Source: Pseudomonas sp. WJP1
GTDB lineage: Bacteria; Pseudomonadota; Gammaproteobacteria; Pseudomonadales; Pseudomonadaceae
Direction of reading: 5' to 3'
DNA: 64,000 nt
Assembly (NCBI RefSeq): GCF_028471945.1
Contig: NZ_CP110128.1
Coordinates: forward strand, 6,661,001-6,725,000
The notes beneath the pieces were generated by a model. The model had not been told where the DNA came from. It saw only the letters and a program-made list of their open reading frames with translations, and searched no databases. Of the stretch, positions 53,637 through 62,511 are shown one piece after another. Every line of letters begins with the position of its first letter. Positions within the stretch are counted from its first letter, which is position 1. The translations under genes were made by a program, and so were the position numbers.

Positions 53637-54668
53637 ATGAAAATTGCCTTATTTCTTCTGGTTTCGCTCGTGCTGCAAGAGACGCAGGCCAATGAAGCGA
53701 CTTTTGTAAAAACCAAGGAAGGCTGCTCAACCATGTTGGAGGTCATCACGTTTGTCGACTCTGTGTCATGGTCGGGAAAATGTGTCGATGGCCTAATTGA
53801 AGGTGTTGGGATTGCAACCTATGTTAAAGGTAATAAGAAAATTAGCTTTATCGAGGAGTATATGGGGGGGGTTAGGGCCTATCCTTACATCGTAGATAAA
53901 AGCGGCGCCATCAGATTGGGAGGAGGAGCAGAGGCTCGTTATGTCACGATGGCGGTGTGCAAAAAACTTGATGAGTGTACGGCGCTCTATGATTACGCGG
54001 TGAAGAGCAAAAGGCTTGCCTCACTGGACAATCGAATCGGCAAGGATATCGAGATGTTTGGCCGCGAAACTACCCTCTACGTCATTGGAGGGGGCAAGGT
54101 CGTGTATACCAAACACCCGCAGGGTCGTTCACTTGATTTTGATTATTCCGGCGTTAAGGTCTCCGAGCCATCGCCGAAGAATGCCTTGTCCCTAGGCCAG
54201 AATGCCGAGGATGCGGGGACGTATGATGGCACAAAGTACAAACCAGGTACTGGGTGCGAAAGAAATCTTTCCTATTTATCTAGTCGCCTTAAAAAATTTA
54301 GTCCGGCCATGATTAATCAAATAAGGGAAGCGATCCTTGCTACTGATATGATTGGTATGATGTCAACCATTAATCAACAAGGGCTTTCACCTCAAGTTGC
54401 GATAAACCAATCACTCCAGCAGGCTGATGCGTTTGATCAGACGGCGGCTGAGGCTTTAAGCACAGTAGAGCAGGTAGATGCGTACGGTACGACCGACGAG
54501 GAATTTGAAATGGCGATCAAGTCCGGAAAGTTATCTGTTACCAGCTGCTCTGGCATTCACGACTCGGCTTTGTGTACGGCGATTGTCAATAAGTACGGTG
54601 CCATAGCTTCTAGGGCGGTGGCGGCAAATTTAATGTGTTTCAAACGAACCAACCAGTGGCCGCTGTGA
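53637..54668 (+). CDS. Exported unknown protein (343 aa)
   Basis: Signal-like N-terminus MKIALFLLVSLVLQETQA. It contains GKCVDGLIEGVGIATYVKGN, MORN-like in style, and scattered Cys (CKKLDECTALYDY; LSVTSCSGIHDSALC). Reads as a secreted or periplasmic protein. Codon use is more AT-rich than the core genes. The neighbour 54703-55692 begins 34 bp after it, so they are probably a pair. Function unknown. Confidence 0.6.
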   Translation: MKIALFLLVSLVLQETQANEATFVKTKEGCSTMLEVITFVDSVSWSGKCVDGLIEGVGIATYVKGNKKISFIEEYMGGVRAYPYIVDKSGAIRLGGGAEARYVTMAVCKKLDECTALYDYAVKSKRLASLDNRIGKDIEMFGRETTLYVIGGGKVVYTKHPQGRSLDFDYSGVKVSEPSPKNALSLGQNAEDAGTYDGTKYKPGTGCERNLSYLSSRLKKFSPAMINQIREAILATDMIGMMSTINQQGLSPQVAINQSLQQADAFDQTAAEALSTVEQVDAYGTTDEEFEMAIKSGKLSVTSCSGIHDSALCTAIVNKYGAIASRAVAANLMCFKRTNQWPL

Positions 54669-54702
54669 TTATTTTTGCTAACTTACTGTCGGTTCGATAA
54701 AT

Positions 54703-55692
54703 ATGAAGAGATCAATTAGCTACCCACTAAGTCAAGGTTTGTTGGAGAGCCTTCAATGGAGGGTTGGTCGAAAGCTTTTAATTATAACTATAATCATTCT
54801 CTCAGATATCGCGATAGCAGGTGATAAACAAGCTCCAAGTCGACCTTTTGATGAAACCGTTGAAAGCTGCAAGAACTATAAGGATGAGGTTTATCAAGCG
54901 CTACATGATCAATTCCAAAAAGAAATTAGTTGCATATCATCGACAAAGGCTAATATTTCAGAAGGGGAAGAGTGCAACGATTTGACGGGACGAGTACACA
55001 AGGGGGTTATTGCGTGGCCCCATTGCCAAGAGGCTGAGTATCATTGCTCACTTGTTAGATCTTCGGAAGATGCCTCCCTTTGCATGAAACAAGCCAAGTC
55101 GCAATATGGCCTTGAATTTCCTAAAGCCGATGGAATTTTTTCTGATTTCTCCAAGGCGGATACGCTATTCTCCGAGATAAAGGAAGGTTACCATGCAGTG
55201 ATAAATCCAGTAGCGTATTTGAATGAAAGGGTAGTTCAAAATCTTTCTGAAGCCAATAAGGATGCGCTTATCAATTCCGTCTTTAATGAATATGGAAAGC
55301 TCAGTCCGTATGGTGTTAAGGTAACTGATCAGTTTTATAATTGGGGTTTCAAAAAATTGACTTTGAACTCAAAACAGTTGAGTCGCAATCCTATTATAAA
55401 AGCAATCCAGAGGGAAAGTTTTACAGCTCTAGGGAATATGCAGCAACAAATGCTTGGGGAAATACAAGGTTTACAAGATTCCATCAAGGACGTGGGAACT
55501 CATTACCCTCAATCATCCAAACCCGCGAGAACTGCTATTCAGGCAGGCACGGCAAGAAAACCGGTTATTCCGAAAGCATCTGCCCCATCATCACCGGAGT
55601 GCGCAATTCTAAGTGATGGCGTAGCGGCCTCCGATTTGTCCATTGATCATCCAGGCCAATTTGAAGCTCTTGTCAAAAAATGCGGCGGATAA
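54703..55692 (+). CDS. Exported unknown protein (329 aa)
   Basis: Hydrophobic segment near residues 25-40 (LLIITIIILSDIAIAGD) follows a 23-residue leader, so a signal anchor or signal peptide with an extended n-region. Cys-rich N-terminal half (ESCKNYKDEV, EISCISSTKANISEGEECND). Noticeably AT-rich. It is paired with the upstream exported protein. No family recognised. Confidence 0.6.
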   Translation: MKRSISYPLSQGLLESLQWRVGRKLLIITIIILSDIAIAGDKQAPSRPFDETVESCKNYKDEVYQALHDQFQKEISCISSTKANISEGEECNDLTGRVHKGVIAWPHCQEAEYHCSLVRSSEDASLCMKQAKSQYGLEFPKADGIFSDFSKADTLFSEIKEGYHAVINPVAYLNERVVQNLSEANKDALINSVFNEYGKLSPYGVKVTDQFYNWGFKKLTLNSKQLSRNPIIKAIQRESFTALGNMQQQMLGEIQGLQDSIKDVGTHYPQSSKPARTAIQAGTARKPVIPKASAPSSPECAILSDGVAASDLSIDHPGQFEALVKKCGG

Positions 55693-55785
55693 CAAGCAAA
55701 TGGCGATCAGGTGCATGATGGATTCAGACCTCGCCGCTGGGCTGGAGCACATCAATTTGACGGACTAGCGGCAAAGCCGAAGGCT

Positions 55786-55829
55786 GGAAGACGGGAAGAC
55801 GGGAAGACGGGAAGACGGGAAGACGGGAA
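55786..55829. repeat. Tandem 8-bp repeat (GGGAAGAC)
   Basis: About five and a half copies of GGGAAGAC, after an imperfect first unit, in the 204-bp gap between the 329-aa gene and the convergent 198-aa gene. Phase-variable length is possible; no gene overlaps it. Confidence 0.85.
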
Positions 55830-55896
55830 ATTTAGGCCGCTACGACAGGTTGGAAAACCCTAGCGTACGATTTTTTCCGAATTCTGTAGGCTCCCC

Positions 55897-56493
55897 TCAA
55901 AGCGCTGCGTCCCAGGCATCCATCGCCTCACCCACAGTCGCGTACCAGTGGAACTCTCTGTTCTGGAAGGCGCTAGCGACTTGCCTGTTTGTATTGCCGT
56001 CAACCCAAGGTGGAAGACTTTCAGTACCCCCAGAGAATAGGCTAGCTGCCGCGACAACGAATCGACCTGTACTCACGCACTTCAGGCACGTGTAGCGCAG
56101 AGCTGCACCGCTGGGTAACCGACGCCAGGCAACCACCTCAATACAGTCCAGGACGCCCTGTCGAGCCTCTACAAGCGAATCCGATTCCTGTGCCACCTCG
56201 GAGTCGGTGATTACCTTCAACGGCGCGTTGGGAGCTCCTGGCTTGTGCACCAGATGCTTCAGCTCCTCACGTGCTGTGATTATTTGTTCGCGAATTTCTT
56301 CAGGATCGATGGACATGCCGCCTTCGGGCGTCACCTTGAGGGTTTTGAGGCCGTTCGCAGCCGCGATGAAGTCACGCTCTCGCGTTTTCTCCGACTCCGA
56401 GCGGCGGTCGGGATTGATAAGGTTCCAGAGTCCTGTGAGGAGCTTCAAGGCATTATCCTCGGGAGAGGTTGCGGCTGTAGTTACTGCGATCAT
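55897..56493 (-). CDS. Unknown protein (198 aa)
   Basis: A 198-residue protein with a strong GGAGG RBS. It has two Cys in RYTCLKCVSTGRFVV, a C-x2-C zinc-binding type motif, and a helical, acidic N-terminal half (IDPEEIREQIITAREELKHL). The C-terminus contains WYATVGEAMDAWDAAL. Not recognised. It lies downstream of the thyA terminator on the same strand. Confidence 0.55.
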   Translation of the reverse strand: MIAVTTAATSPEDNALKLLTGLWNLINPDRRSESEKTRERDFIAAANGLKTLKVTPEGGMSIDPEEIREQIITAREELKHLVHKPGAPNAPLKVITDSEVAQESDSLVEARQGVLDCIEVVAWRRLPSGAALRYTCLKCVSTGRFVVAAASLFSGGTESLPPWVDGNTNRQVASAFQNREFHWYATVGEAMDAWDAAL

Positions 56494-56656
56494 ACGGCAA
56501 CCTCCAAATCGACTTCACTCGCCATCGCAAACATCTGGCTTTACAGCCAGCCATATTGAGGAATCGTAGGTCGACGAGGCTCTCCAGCAGAGTTGATCCG
56601 GGATCAGCCTCCAGGCATCGAGCACCGGGGATATCTCGTCGAGCGGGCGTAAAAAA

Positions 56657-56680
56657 ACCGGCCATGAGGCCGGTCATTTT
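56657..56680 (-). terminator. Intrinsic terminator of the recombinase/thyA operon
   Basis: On the minus strand ACCGGCC-TCAT-GGCCGGT is followed by a run of seven T. It lies 19-42 bp after the thyA stop and closes the operon. 56494-56656 otherwise holds nothing recognised. Confidence 0.9.
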
Positions 56681-56698
56681 ACTGGGTGTCGCTGAAGA

Positions 56699-57532
56699 TC
56701 AGATTGATACAGGTGCAGAGATATGCGGGTGCGGATCGTAGCCCACCACCTCGAAGTCTTCGAACTTGTAGTCGTAGATGGATGCTGGCTTACGAAGCAA
56801 CTTCAGCTCAGGCAACTGACGTGGCTCACGTGCGATCTGAGTCTTCACTTGCTCCATGTGGTTGGAATAGATGTGGACATCGCTGAGCGAAATTACGATC
56901 TCACCAACGTCGAGGTCGCACTGTTGGGCGAGCATGTGCGTCAGGCACGCCAGGGATGCCGTGTTGTACGGGAGCCCCAAGAAGCTATCTGACGACCGAA
57001 TGAACAGGTGCGCTGACAGCTTATTATCCACGACATAGAACTGATAAAGCAGGTGGCACGGAGGCAGCGCCATCTTGCCCTGCCGAGCATTTTCCTGAGG
57101 ACTTACCTTCTCGTCAGGCAGGTACTCCACGTTCCAACCATGGAACAGGATTCGCCGGCTATTGGGGTTGGTCTTCAGGGCGTTAACGACGTAGTCGATC
57201 TGGTTGATTGTGCCACCATCTTTGGTTGGCCAGGCAGTCCACTGCTTACCGTACACAGGCCCGAGGTCGCCCTCTTCGGTGGCCCACTCGTTCCAAATTT
57301 TAACGCCATTTTCATTGAGCCACTTAACATTGGTATCGCCGCCGAGAAACCAAATAAGCTCGTTAACAATACTTTTGAAGTGCAACTTCTTTGTTGTGAG
57401 CAAAGGGAAGCCTTTCGATAGGTCATGGCGGAACTGCCTACCGAATACACTGATAGTACCAGTACCGGTTCGATCACCTTTGACCGCACCATTCTCAAGA
57501 ACGTCTGTCAGTAATTCTAGATAACCTTTCAC
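56699..57532 (-). CDS. thyA: Thymidylate synthase, complete replacement copy (short ThyA type)
   Basis: A 277-residue ThyA of the E. coli-like subfamily that converts dUMP to dTMP. Folate/dUMP segments [26 protein letters not shown] and [16 protein letters not shown] are present, the catalytic Cys is in [14 protein letters not shown], and the C-terminal region [11 protein letters not shown] is intact. The host copy is the longer Pseudomonas type with a different sequence at the insertion point, so the island copy is not its duplicate. It starts with GTG, overlapping the upstream small-protein stop as GTGA. It should restore dTMP synthesis lost by the insertion. Confidence 0.95.
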   Translation of the reverse strand: MKGYLELLTDVLENGAVKGDRTGTGTISVFGRQFRHDLSKGFPLLTTKKLHFKSIVNELIWFLGGDTNVKWLNENGVKIWNEWATEEGDLGPVYGKQWTAWPTKDGGTINQIDYVVNALKTNPNSRRILFHGWNVEYLPDEKVSPQENARQGKMALPPCHLLYQFYVVDNKLSAHLFIRSSDSFLGLPYNTASLACLTHMLAQQCDLDVGEIVISLSDVHIYSNHMEQVKTQIAREPRQLPELKLLRKPASIYDYKFEDFEVVGYDPHPHISAPVSI

Positions 57533-58041
57533 GCATTTTCCTCCGCCTGGGCAGCTTCCAGGATACTGATAACTTGCTTAAGCTTATCAATTTCTTTATG
57601 AGACTCCAAGAGCCGATTATTGGCGTCTGCCAAAAGGTTCTTATAGGTATCTCTTGAACTAATCATACTTTGATATTTTTTCTCATTGGTCTGAGCTAGG
57701 TCGTCAGCTATTTTAGCCTCAGTAAACCAGTGGAGAACCTCGATCCGAGCAGCTTCCAACTTCTCAGTTAGCAATACAAGAGGATCAATTGGCTTCCTGT
57801 TCGAGACCTTCTTACGCAGAACTTCGATACGGCGATTTTCCTTGATAATATCAAGGCGCCCCAAAGGCCAAACACGCTGTCGGATAGTATTGCGATGCAT
57901 ACCAGTAATACGGCTAAGTTCCGCAACAGTTGCCTTCAAAGAGTCATCCGCAGCGATATCAAGAAGTGCCTGAGCCAATAACTCTGTGTACTGATCAAAG
58001 TCTTCTTTGTTTTTCTGATCGAATGCCCTTGGATCAGCCAT
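57529..58041 (-). CDS. Small HTH/coiled-coil protein of the mobility operon (GmtX/TnpC-like)
   Basis: A 170-residue protein (start [11 protein letters not shown] at 58041; a longer frame to 58203 overlaps the recombinase). It has a helix-turn-helix ([20 protein letters not shown]) and a C-terminal coiled coil ([20 protein letters not shown]). Its position after the recombinases is that of TnpC in Tn554-like elements and of GmtX in gamma-mobile-trio islands. A DNA-binding accessory role is likely. Its TGA overlaps the thyA GTG by 4 bp. Confidence 0.7.
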   Translation of the reverse strand: MADPRAFDQKNKEDFDQYTELLAQALLDIAADDSLKATVAELSRITGMHRNTIRQRVWPLGRLDIIKENRRIEVLRKKVSNRKPIDPLVLLTEKLEAARIEVLHWFTEAKIADDLAQTNEKKYQSMISSRDTYKNLLADANNRLLESHKEIDKLKQVISILEAAQAEENA

Positions 58042-58042
58042 C

Positions 58043-60139
58043 TCAGAGCTCCTCTTCCAGCAGCTGAAGGACGCCGTAAGCTTCCTCCATCGCAGCTTTG
58101 TTCTGCGCATGTGCGTGTGCGTACGCCGGATTGCCGAGCATCGCCTTGTTCTGGTAATACACGTCTCGCCAAGCCGGCGCGTTGGCCTTGCTGACGATGG
58201 CATTCTGGCAACGGTTAGGGTTACAACGAAGCCCGCCTATGCAAGGCAGAGAGCTGTCGAACTCATCCGCGCCACCACCATAACAGAAGCCAGAGCCCAC
58301 GTTGATAACCGCAATGTGCTGGTCGAGCATAGCCTCAAAAATGTCGTCCTTGGTGTGCCCAGAGGCCATGTAACCCCGGAAAACCTTCCTGAGACTCTCC
58401 TTGTGGGCCTCGGCATTCACACCTGCATAGCTACCGTCAGGGTCGAAGCGCTGTTGAATGCTTTCAAGCTCCGCATCCTGACGAAGCGACCTCCCTTTCG
58501 TCTTTCGGGCACCACCACCCTTGGATATCCGGTCGGCAATCTCGCCATAAAGCAGGGTGGTCTTACTAAACCCGCGATCAGAATGCCCCACACCTACAAT
58601 CTCACCGAAGTGCTTAAGCTGGTGAGAGATAAATGGCAGACCCAAGTCCGCACGATAAAGCTGATAAGCCAAGGTATGGCGCATCATGTAGGCGTTGAAG
58701 TCAAGCTCCTCAAAAGTCTCCGGCGGCAAGATACGCTCGAAAAATTTTTCCAGTGTGAGCTTGGTTGCGCCGGCAGAAAATGGCTTCCCTTGCTCCCCAA
58801 ACGCGACCGTATCCACATTCGAAAAGATATAGTCGTTGTTCTTGTATTTACTGATCAACTGACACACCCGAACAGCATCACGAACAATGGGGATGGCGAG
58901 CCAGAAATCATCAAACAACTCAACAAGATTGTCCTGGTGCTTGCTCACATTGCTTGCCAACACCCAGTAGCGGCCATCAAGCCGAAGGCTAGAGCTAGCG
59001 AGCAGCTCTGCATATTCAGACGGACGCATTCCTGTGTACTGGCCAATAATATAGAGGCACGAATAGTTAACAAAATTCAGGTAAAGCCTGAATTGGTCGT
59101 CAATAGCCGATCCCGTATCCTCCGCATATTGCTTCACAGCATAAGGGGCTATCACCGAGAAAAGCTTGCTAGAATTCATGACATCATTGCCTAAAACTTT
59201 AGCCACTTCATCCGTTGTAAAACCCTTGTTGGAAAGCCGTTTGTAGACATACAAGTTAAATTTTAGCGAATTCAACCCACACTCTTGCGCAGGAAAATAT
59301 TCTTTAGCGTTGCGGCGTTTGAGGCTAGCAGCATCAATTACGACCTCACCCATCGCATCCAAAAAGTCGACAATGGAAAGTGAGGCCATTTGGGATGAAA
59401 TTTCGAAGACGCTGTTTGGTAATACCTGCGACTTTTTTTCGGCATTTTTTACAGGCCGATGTTTGCCGCCAAGGACTTTCCACTTCAGCTTGGTGAAGTC
59501 CACGAATGGCAGGCTGGCACCAAATACGTTCGTTTGCAGATAGCCAGATTTCAGTAGTTTGAAAAGCTTTTCAGTGCTGCCATCGTATACGTAATCAAAA
59601 TCCTCGGCAGCTGTGGCATAGAAGTGCGCAGGCAAGCATTGGATTGAGATCAGCTCACGATCCACGTGCTCCTTTCCAAGCTCAATAGCCGCGACGGAAT
59701 AAACCTTATCCAAAAACCTAAGCCCGCTCTCATAGTCAGCGATCAGCGAATTGGGCTTGAGCGGTTTCTTGCTGACGCTGGTGGATTTCCCATCCGCCGG
59801 GATGCCACTCAGGGCCTTGAGGATGATCATGAATGCGGCTTTGAGCTCGAGAATCGCCAGCTCTGGAATGTTGGGGTACTTCGTGAAATCGATGCGAAGT
59901 TTAGCTCCACGAATATAGCGCGAGGCGTTTGGGTAATCCGCATTGAAGTCCCAAACCCCGTCCACGAATGCAGAGCTCTGAGATACCTGCAAGGTACTAA
60001 GGTAGGCCAGGAAAGCCGAGGCTTCCTGCTGGTCGCTTTCTGCTTCAGTAGCAGAAAGCTGGCCTTGCAGCAGTGACAGGCTCGAGCGAAACCTTGAGAA
60101 AGTCAAAAGGGTAGAAAAATCAATCTGCTCCATCATCAC
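58043..60139 (-). CDS. Tyrosine recombinase-like protein, 698 aa
   Basis: Begins with GTG overlapping the stop of the upstream gene as GTGA. The C-terminal catalytic domain has Arg I in YTGMRPSEYAELL, a box II YMMRHTLAYQL lacking the usual first His, and LKHFGEI with a later Tyr in FSKTTLLYGEIADR. A Cys cluster near the end (SLPCIGGLRCNPNRC) may bind zinc. It is one of three recombinases in the operon, comparable to GmtZ of the gamma-mobile-trio. One bp separates its stop from the small-protein ATG. Exact job not known. Confidence 0.78.
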   Translation of the reverse strand: MMMEQIDFSTLLTFSRFRSSLSLLQGQLSATEAESDQQEASAFLAYLSTLQVSQSSAFVDGVWDFNADYPNASRYIRGAKLRIDFTKYPNIPELAILELKAAFMIILKALSGIPADGKSTSVSKKPLKPNSLIADYESGLRFLDKVYSVAAIELGKEHVDRELISIQCLPAHFYATAAEDFDYVYDGSTEKLFKLLKSGYLQTNVFGASLPFVDFTKLKWKVLGGKHRPVKNAEKKSQVLPNSVFEISSQMASLSIVDFLDAMGEVVIDAASLKRRNAKEYFPAQECGLNSLKFNLYVYKRLSNKGFTTDEVAKVLGNDVMNSSKLFSVIAPYAVKQYAEDTGSAIDDQFRLYLNFVNYSCLYIIGQYTGMRPSEYAELLASSSLRLDGRYWVLASNVSKHQDNLVELFDDFWLAIPIVRDAVRVCQLISKYKNNDYIFSNVDTVAFGEQGKPFSAGATKLTLEKFFERILPPETFEELDFNAYMMRHTLAYQLYRADLGLPFISHQLKHFGEIVGVGHSDRGFSKTTLLYGEIADRISKGGGARKTKGRSLRQDAELESIQQRFDPDGSYAGVNAEAHKESLRKVFRGYMASGHTKDDIFEAMLDQHIAVINVGSGFCYGGGADEFDSSLPCIGGLRCNPNRCQNAIVSKANAPAWRDVYYQNKAMLGNPAYAHAHAQNKAAMEEAYGVLQLLEEEL

Positions 60140-62511
60140 ATCGCCACCCCATCCACCAGCACAGTCGTATCCACGAACTCTGAAAGACGACGGCCCTCGG
60201 CCAACTCTTCAGGCGTGAAATCAGATTTTGAGTGCAGGATGCCCTCCAGCAGCGCCAAGTTTTCGCGTACTACGCGCCCATACGGCGTATCCATGATGCG
60301 AGAAACCTCCTTGAGCATGAGGTAGTCCCGCTCCATCGCGAACAGCTCCGGCAGATTAGATGCAGTGAGCAAAACGTTCTCACATCCCAGGCACATGTTG
60401 TACAGCGCACATGGGCTACCAGGTACATAGGTACTCAGTTTTTTGATGAACTCTGGCGGGTTGAAAATATTACGACAGCTCGCCAGCGGGGTTTTGAAAA
60501 CAACCTGAGGCCCTTCGAGATTCACGACGTCGATCAGGTTGGCCTCATCATCATTGTTCGGGCCCTGATCAAACGCCTCGGCTGCCGACTCATGGAGCTC
60601 CCTAAGCGCCACATCCAGTTTGGAGCGTGCGATGTGGTTGAAGTCCATACGATCCAGGTAGGCCAGTGTCGTTTCTATATGCTTGTGGCCCAAGATCAGT
60701 TGGATCTCACGGACGGGTACATCCCGCTCTACGAGTTCGCTGATGAAACTAGGGCGCAGCCTAGAGGGCGAAAGGCTCAACGGTTGACCAGCGCTGTCCA
60801 GGAGGCCTTTACGCTTGGCATACGCGGCAAAAGCTACCCCTAAGGCCCCGTCTTTCGCAGTAGCGAAGGACTTGATCGCCATAAAGCTTACGCGTGCACT
60901 GGACTGCCAAATGAATAGCTTATCGCGCACAGCCTCGGGAGCAGACCCGCGCATTGGGGCCGTCAATGTCTTGATGTCCTCAAAAATTTGGGCAACAGCA
61001 TACGATTGGGACGTGGTAAGCCAGGTGATGTCAGCCTTGAAAATATCAAGATGCATCAACTTTCCACCCTCAGAACGCTCTTTCCAATACCTCAGGCAGG
61101 GACGACCGGTAAGCGGATGCTTAGGTTCATAATCATCCACATCAAGAAGCTTGATGGAGTCAGCGTTTAGCCCGGTAACTTGAGCCAGCTTGATGGCATA
61201 CGGAGTAATGACGCTTGAATCGATCAAATAGTGAACGCCCCAACCCTCTACAACCTCTCGCAACCCGGTGCCCGAACGGTTGACGATGCGTATAAATGCT
61301 TTGACATGAGGATCCTGGCTTTCCTTCTGGTCATAGCCAGCATGTGAGCAACCGAGCTTGTTCTCAAAAACCCAGCGAGCATTTTCGAGCGTATTGCAGC
61401 CTGGTTTTAAGCTGCCCTTCGCATCAAGAGGATCTTCACCGATACCACTCCTCTGATAAGGCTGAGCAAGGGTGTTGTAGTGAAGGATGTCCTCGTCCAC
61501 GCTCGCGGAGATGCGAACACGCTCGGCGCTCGAGTAGGGACGATACTGATCAGTGACGCGATCAGCATCAAAACCCTGGCAGTTGATGAAATCTGATCCT
61601 GTGTAACCCTTGATGCTTTTGACTGTCGTCAAGGTTTTCCGGACGGCGCTAATCAAGGTATTGGCGGCAGTTGGAGAAAGGTCGCCTGCGACAATGTGCC
61701 GTTCAAGATACGAGCGGAACAACGGGAGGCTGAACGGATCGAGAACCTCAACAAGCGGTTCCATACCGGTGAAGCCGCGCTCAGCTAAGAACCTAGTGAA
61801 CCATTTGAATCCTTCGAGGTAATTGCTCGCCCCAGAGTCGCTTGCAGTACCCAGCGAAGCGGTCGCAAAAGCGTGTTTCAGATCGTTGAATGGCCTACCT
61901 TCAGATGATTTTTCGAGATCGTCCAAGGTTGCGAAATCAAGCATCTTCAGGCGTTTGAAATCTACAAGAGCATTCTCCTGCGGCACAAACTCTTCCTTGG
62001 ATTCGATTCGCTCCTTCACTGTCAGGTAGTCCGTCGAGGTCACCCCCAGTGACAAAAGATCCCCATTGATCTCGTCATAGGCAAGCCGAACGCTTTCGTA
62101 TTGGTTATAACCATATTTAATTGACTCAAGACCAGGAACGGGTTCCACGGCTTTTGTGAGGCTAAGCTTGTTGCCATAAACAGGCAACGCAAGTTTCTCT
62201 TCCTGGGAGAGAGTTTTGTACCAGCCCAACAGTTTCAGACGCCAGTTACACCCAGCGGCATTTTCTCCCTGGTGAATAACGCCATCAATGAGCATGTTGA
62301 GAATGAGCTTTTGCTCTGCAAGCTCGAACATTTCGATTGACGGATCGAGATCCTTGCCGGCGATATAATCCTCACTCAGCATGAGTGGCGCGTACTTCCC
62401 ACTGGCGTTATCGTTGAGTTCTACTTCGTAGTATCGAAGTGGATTTTCTTCCAGCTCTCTAAGCCACCTGAGGATCTTGCCACTTTCAACTGCGCGTTCT
62501 GAAATATTCAC
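60136..62511 (-). CDS. Tyrosine recombinase-like protein, 791 aa
   Basis: A 791-residue protein with GTG start overlapping the upstream stop. The C-terminal recombinase domain is recognisable from RLRPSFISELV, LILGHKHIETTLAYLD (His and Tyr nucleophile), but the Arg I position is in QVTGLNADSIKLL, where Asn stands in place of Arg, and the box II His is Ser. A Cys cluster PCALYNMCLGC follows. It therefore may be an assembly or DNA-bridging partner, not an active recombinase alone, as suspected for the larger subunits of Tn554-like sets. Confidence 0.75.
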   Translation of the reverse strand: MNISERAVESGKILRWLRELEENPLRYYEVELNDNASGKYAPLMLSEDYIAGKDLDPSIEMFELAEQKLILNMLIDGVIHQGENAAGCNWRLKLLGWYKTLSQEEKLALPVYGNKLSLTKAVEPVPGLESIKYGYNQYESVRLAYDEINGDLLSLGVTSTDYLTVKERIESKEEFVPQENALVDFKRLKMLDFATLDDLEKSSEGRPFNDLKHAFATASLGTASDSGASNYLEGFKWFTRFLAERGFTGMEPLVEVLDPFSLPLFRSYLERHIVAGDLSPTAANTLISAVRKTLTTVKSIKGYTGSDFINCQGFDADRVTDQYRPYSSAERVRISASVDEDILHYNTLAQPYQRSGIGEDPLDAKGSLKPGCNTLENARWVFENKLGCSHAGYDQKESQDPHVKAFIRIVNRSGTGLREVVEGWGVHYLIDSSVITPYAIKLAQVTGLNADSIKLLDVDDYEPKHPLTGRPCLRYWKERSEGGKLMHLDIFKADITWLTTSQSYAVAQIFEDIKTLTAPMRGSAPEAVRDKLFIWQSSARVSFMAIKSFATAKDGALGVAFAAYAKRKGLLDSAGQPLSLSPSRLRPSFISELVERDVPVREIQLILGHKHIETTLAYLDRMDFNHIARSKLDVALRELHESAAEAFDQGPNNDDEANLIDVVNLEGPQVVFKTPLASCRNIFNPPEFIKKLSTYVPGSPCALYNMCLGCENVLLTASNLPELFAMERDYLMLKEVSRIMDTPYGRVVRENLALLEGILHSKSDFTPEELAEGRRLSEFVDTTVLVDGVAM

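Noticed and set aside
53420..53749. A 109-aa ORF on the minus strand over the start of the 343-aa gene
   Set aside because: It overlaps a coding frame that has a signal sequence; no RBS or motif supports it.
58041..58203. Longer start of the small HTH protein (224 aa)
   Set aside because: The extra 54 residues are encoded antiparallel-like inside the recombinase gene in another frame and look Arg/Ser-rich non-native; ATG at 58041 fits the operon spacing.
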